Shown here: positions 6,492-7,554 of the stretch, piece after piece
Numbering within the stretch: the stretch's first letter is position 1
How the letters are laid out: the number at the start of each line of letters is the position of its first letter
Source of the DNA: Peptococcaceae bacterium UBA4997
Lineage (GTDB): Bacteria > Bacillota > Dehalobacteriia > UBA4068 > UBA4997
Assembly (NCBI GenBank): GCA_002398485.1
Contig: DGYV01000057.1
Coordinates: 1,879 to 9,432, forward strand
Length of the DNA stretch: 7,554 bases
Direction: 5' to 3'
Notes under the pieces: generated by a model
Told to the model about the DNA's origin: nothing
Seen by the model: the letters and a program-made list of their open reading frames with translations, nothing else
Databases searched by the model: none
Translations under genes and position numbers: made by a program

Positions 6492-6989
6492 TTATAGGTT
6501 TATGATCCATATGCTGTAATTTAAAATGGCCGCAAAGCTAAGCCATATTATGTATAAAAGCCACAGCCTGCTGGTAAAAGCGCTTATAGCCCTTAAGCGT
6601 TTCCATACCGCAATTACCAAGGCTAAAAGGAAAGCTATTATAAGCACGGAAAGCCCTCTGTATTGAAAAGCAAAAAATACTATAAACCATAAATAACTTA
6701 AAGCTAGCTGTGAAAAGAAATAGGCAACAGCTACATTTTTGGAATGATCATTCAGCTTGTTTGTAATTAAAATCATATAAAGGCTGAATCCCATTACAAG
6801 ATATAAAATTACCCATATAAATATAAAAAGCCAATTGGGCGGCTGGAATATGGGTAAAAAAAGGCTTTGCAATACTACGGCAGGGTTGGGTGAGGAAATT
6901 TTTACGCATTCCGCCAATAAAAGCGGTGAAAACAAGCAAACCACCAATAGCGGCAATTTAAATTTTACATTTAAAATGGTTTTAGGCAT
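6492..6989 (-). CDS. tspO: TspO/MBR family membrane protein (tryptophan-rich sensory protein)
   Basis: This 165-residue protein has five predicted membrane segments (about 11-29, 55-75, 85-107, 111-130, 140-162), the TspO/translocator-protein fold. The family signature FQPPNWLFIFIWVILYLVMG is at residues 48-67, followed by SQLALSYLWFIVFF and the C-terminal WLSFAAILNYSIWIIN. There are seven tryptophans (53, 59, 101, 129, 143, 149, 161). Relatives bind porphyrins and act in tetrapyrrole or stress responses; the role here is unknown. Two commonly conserved spots differ: the asparagine of QLxLN is S98, and the PY of the last helix reads LY (145-146). The start is supported by AAAGGAG on the minus strand (plus 6996-7002), 6 bases upstream. 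No clear promoter was found on its upstream side, and no heme genes are adjacent. Confidence 0.93.
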   Translation of the reverse strand: MPKTILNVKFKLPLLVVCLFSPLLLAECVKISSPNPAVVLQSLFLPIFQPPNWLFIFIWVILYLVMGFSLYMILITNKLNDHSKNVAVAYFFSQLALSYLWFIVFFAFQYRGLSVLIIAFLLALVIAVWKRLRAISAFTSRLWLLYIIWLSFAAILNYSIWIINL

Positions 6990-7098
6990 AATTAACTCCT
7001 TTGCCGTATGGTTGACTATATTCTTATTATTATGCTAGGATTTAAAGGATTATGACATTTTGCAGGCCATTTTTTGGTGATATATATCGCATTTTGTC

Positions 7099-7128
7099 TT
7101 GACAAAAAAGGTGTTTGGAAGTTATTAT
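7099..7128 (+). promoter_or_regulatory. Promoter of the acyl-CoA synthetase-like gene, with candidate operator
   Basis: The -35 TTGACA (7099-7104) is perfect and TATTAT (7123-7128) is a five-of-six -10 box with an 18-base spacer; the start would be near 7135. The palindrome TTTTGTC (7092-7098), TT, GACAAAA (7101-7107) overlaps the -35 box almost exactly, a position typical of a repressor site. The T-G-T-C/G-A-C-A half sites resemble GntR-family operators, but this is only a resemblance. Confidence 0.75.
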
Positions 7129-7182
7129 TATTAAATGTAGTATTATAAGAAATAGCTAATTATTAATGCGTGAGGTGTGAAA

Positions 7183-7554
7183 ATGGAGCAGCTTTGGTCA
7201 ATTACAATAGGTGATTTGCTGGATAAAATGGCAGATGATTATCCTAAACAGGATGCTGTTTTATATACTGACAGACCATTTCGTAAAACCTACAGTGAGT
7301 TTAGGGATTTATGTAATAAGGTTGCAAAGGGTTTTTTGGCCATGGGTATCAAAAAAGGTGATCATGTGGCTATTTGGGCTACAAATTATCCCGAATGGTT
7401 GCTTACTATGTTTGCTACCGCCAAAATAGGGGCGGTTATGGTTACTGTAAATACTAATTACAAAATTTTTGAACTGGAATATTTACTTAAACAAAGTGAT
7501 TCCACAACGCTTGTTATGATAGATGGTTTTAAAGACAGCGATTATGTGGGGATT
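7183..7554 (+). CDS. AMP-binding acyl-CoA synthetase-like protein, 5' part
   Basis: The frame is open from the ATG at 7183 to the window edge, giving the first 124 residues of a protein that would normally be about 500-560. GAGGTG (7172-7177) lies 5 bases before the start. The visible part is the N-terminal subdomain of the adenylate-forming (ANL) superfamily: TYSEFRDLCNKVAKG (37-50), then GIKKGDHVAIWATNYPEW (55-72) and AKIGAVMVTVNTNY (80-93), followed by ELEYLLKQSD (97-106). The VNTNY...ELEYLLKQSD pattern is typical of fatty acyl-CoA ligases (FadD-like) and o-succinylbenzoate-CoA ligase relatives. These activate a carboxylic acid with ATP and couple it to CoA. The ATP-binding P-loop and the catalytic lysine lie beyond the window, so the substrate cannot be given. 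No terminator or regulator gene is visible nearby. Confidence 0.88.
   Translation, partial: MEQLWSITIGDLLDKMADDYPKQDAVLYTDRPFRKTYSEFRDLCNKVAKGFLAMGIKKGDHVAIWATNYPEWLLTMFATAKIGAVMVTVNTNYKIFELEYLLKQSDSTTLVMIDGFKDSDYVGI

Noticed and set aside
6835..7038. Plus-strand frame of 67 codons across the tspO start
   Set aside because: It is antisense to tspO, with no ribosome binding site and no recognisable family.
7079..7088. GATATATATC palindrome upstream of the acyl-CoA synthetase promoter
   Set aside because: Short alternating AT palindromes are expected in this composition; no promoter or known site fits it on either strand.
7211..7429. Plus-strand frame of 72 codons near the right edge
   Set aside because: It is out of frame with the recognisable AMP-binding protein that starts at 7183 and continues to the window end.

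Overview
The window is about 7.5 kb of AT-rich, gene-dense bacterial chromosome carrying nine protein genes, two of them cut by the window edges. Rho-independent terminators, consensus-like sigma-70/sigma-A promoters with 17-18 bp spacers, strong AGGAGG ribosome binding sites and the gene types all suggest an anaerobic or fermentative Firmicute (Bacillota, possibly Clostridia or Negativicutes). Pyruvate formate-lyase with its activase is oxygen-sensitive, and the nicotinamidase closely resembles the Bacillus type. The exact lineage cannot be fixed from the sequence. I see no tRNA, rRNA, CRISPR array, insertion sequence or phage gene.

Layout. The 3' part of thrC (threonine synthase, +) ends at 1029. 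A 288-base intergenic region follows with an AT-only inverted repeat, a perfect TTGACA-17-TATAAT promoter and a ZTP (pfl-motif) riboswitch whose conserved 3' core is also the first arm of a terminator. This controls pflB (formate acetyltransferase, +) and pflA (its radical-SAM activating enzyme, +). The operon closes with a bidirectional hairpin shared with the convergent small double zinc-ribbon gene (-). A 304-base AT-rich region then holds two divergent promoters, one for the zinc-ribbon gene with a leader of about 100 nt and one for a cold-shock protein gene (+). After the csp terminator come a YfcE/MJ0936-like metallophosphoesterase (+) and a nicotinamidase pncA with its own promoter (+). 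The pncA terminator separates it from convergent tspO (-). At the right edge, a promoter with a palindrome over its -35 box drives the start of an acyl-CoA synthetase-like gene (+), which runs off the window.

How the parts work together. The one clear regulatory story is the pfl operon. ZTP accumulates when 10-formyl-tetrahydrofolate runs short. The riboswitch would then disrupt the terminator and switch on PFL, which yields acetyl-CoA plus formate, the one-carbon unit that can be loaded onto tetrahydrofolate. This is a known riboswitch class; the example here is well formed, with every helix and its exclusive terminator visible. The remaining genes are housekeeping or stress genes, each apparently its own transcription unit. 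No undescribed multi-gene system is evident. The less explained items are candidate operators (acyl-CoA synthetase and csp promoters) and the leader of the zinc-ribbon gene.
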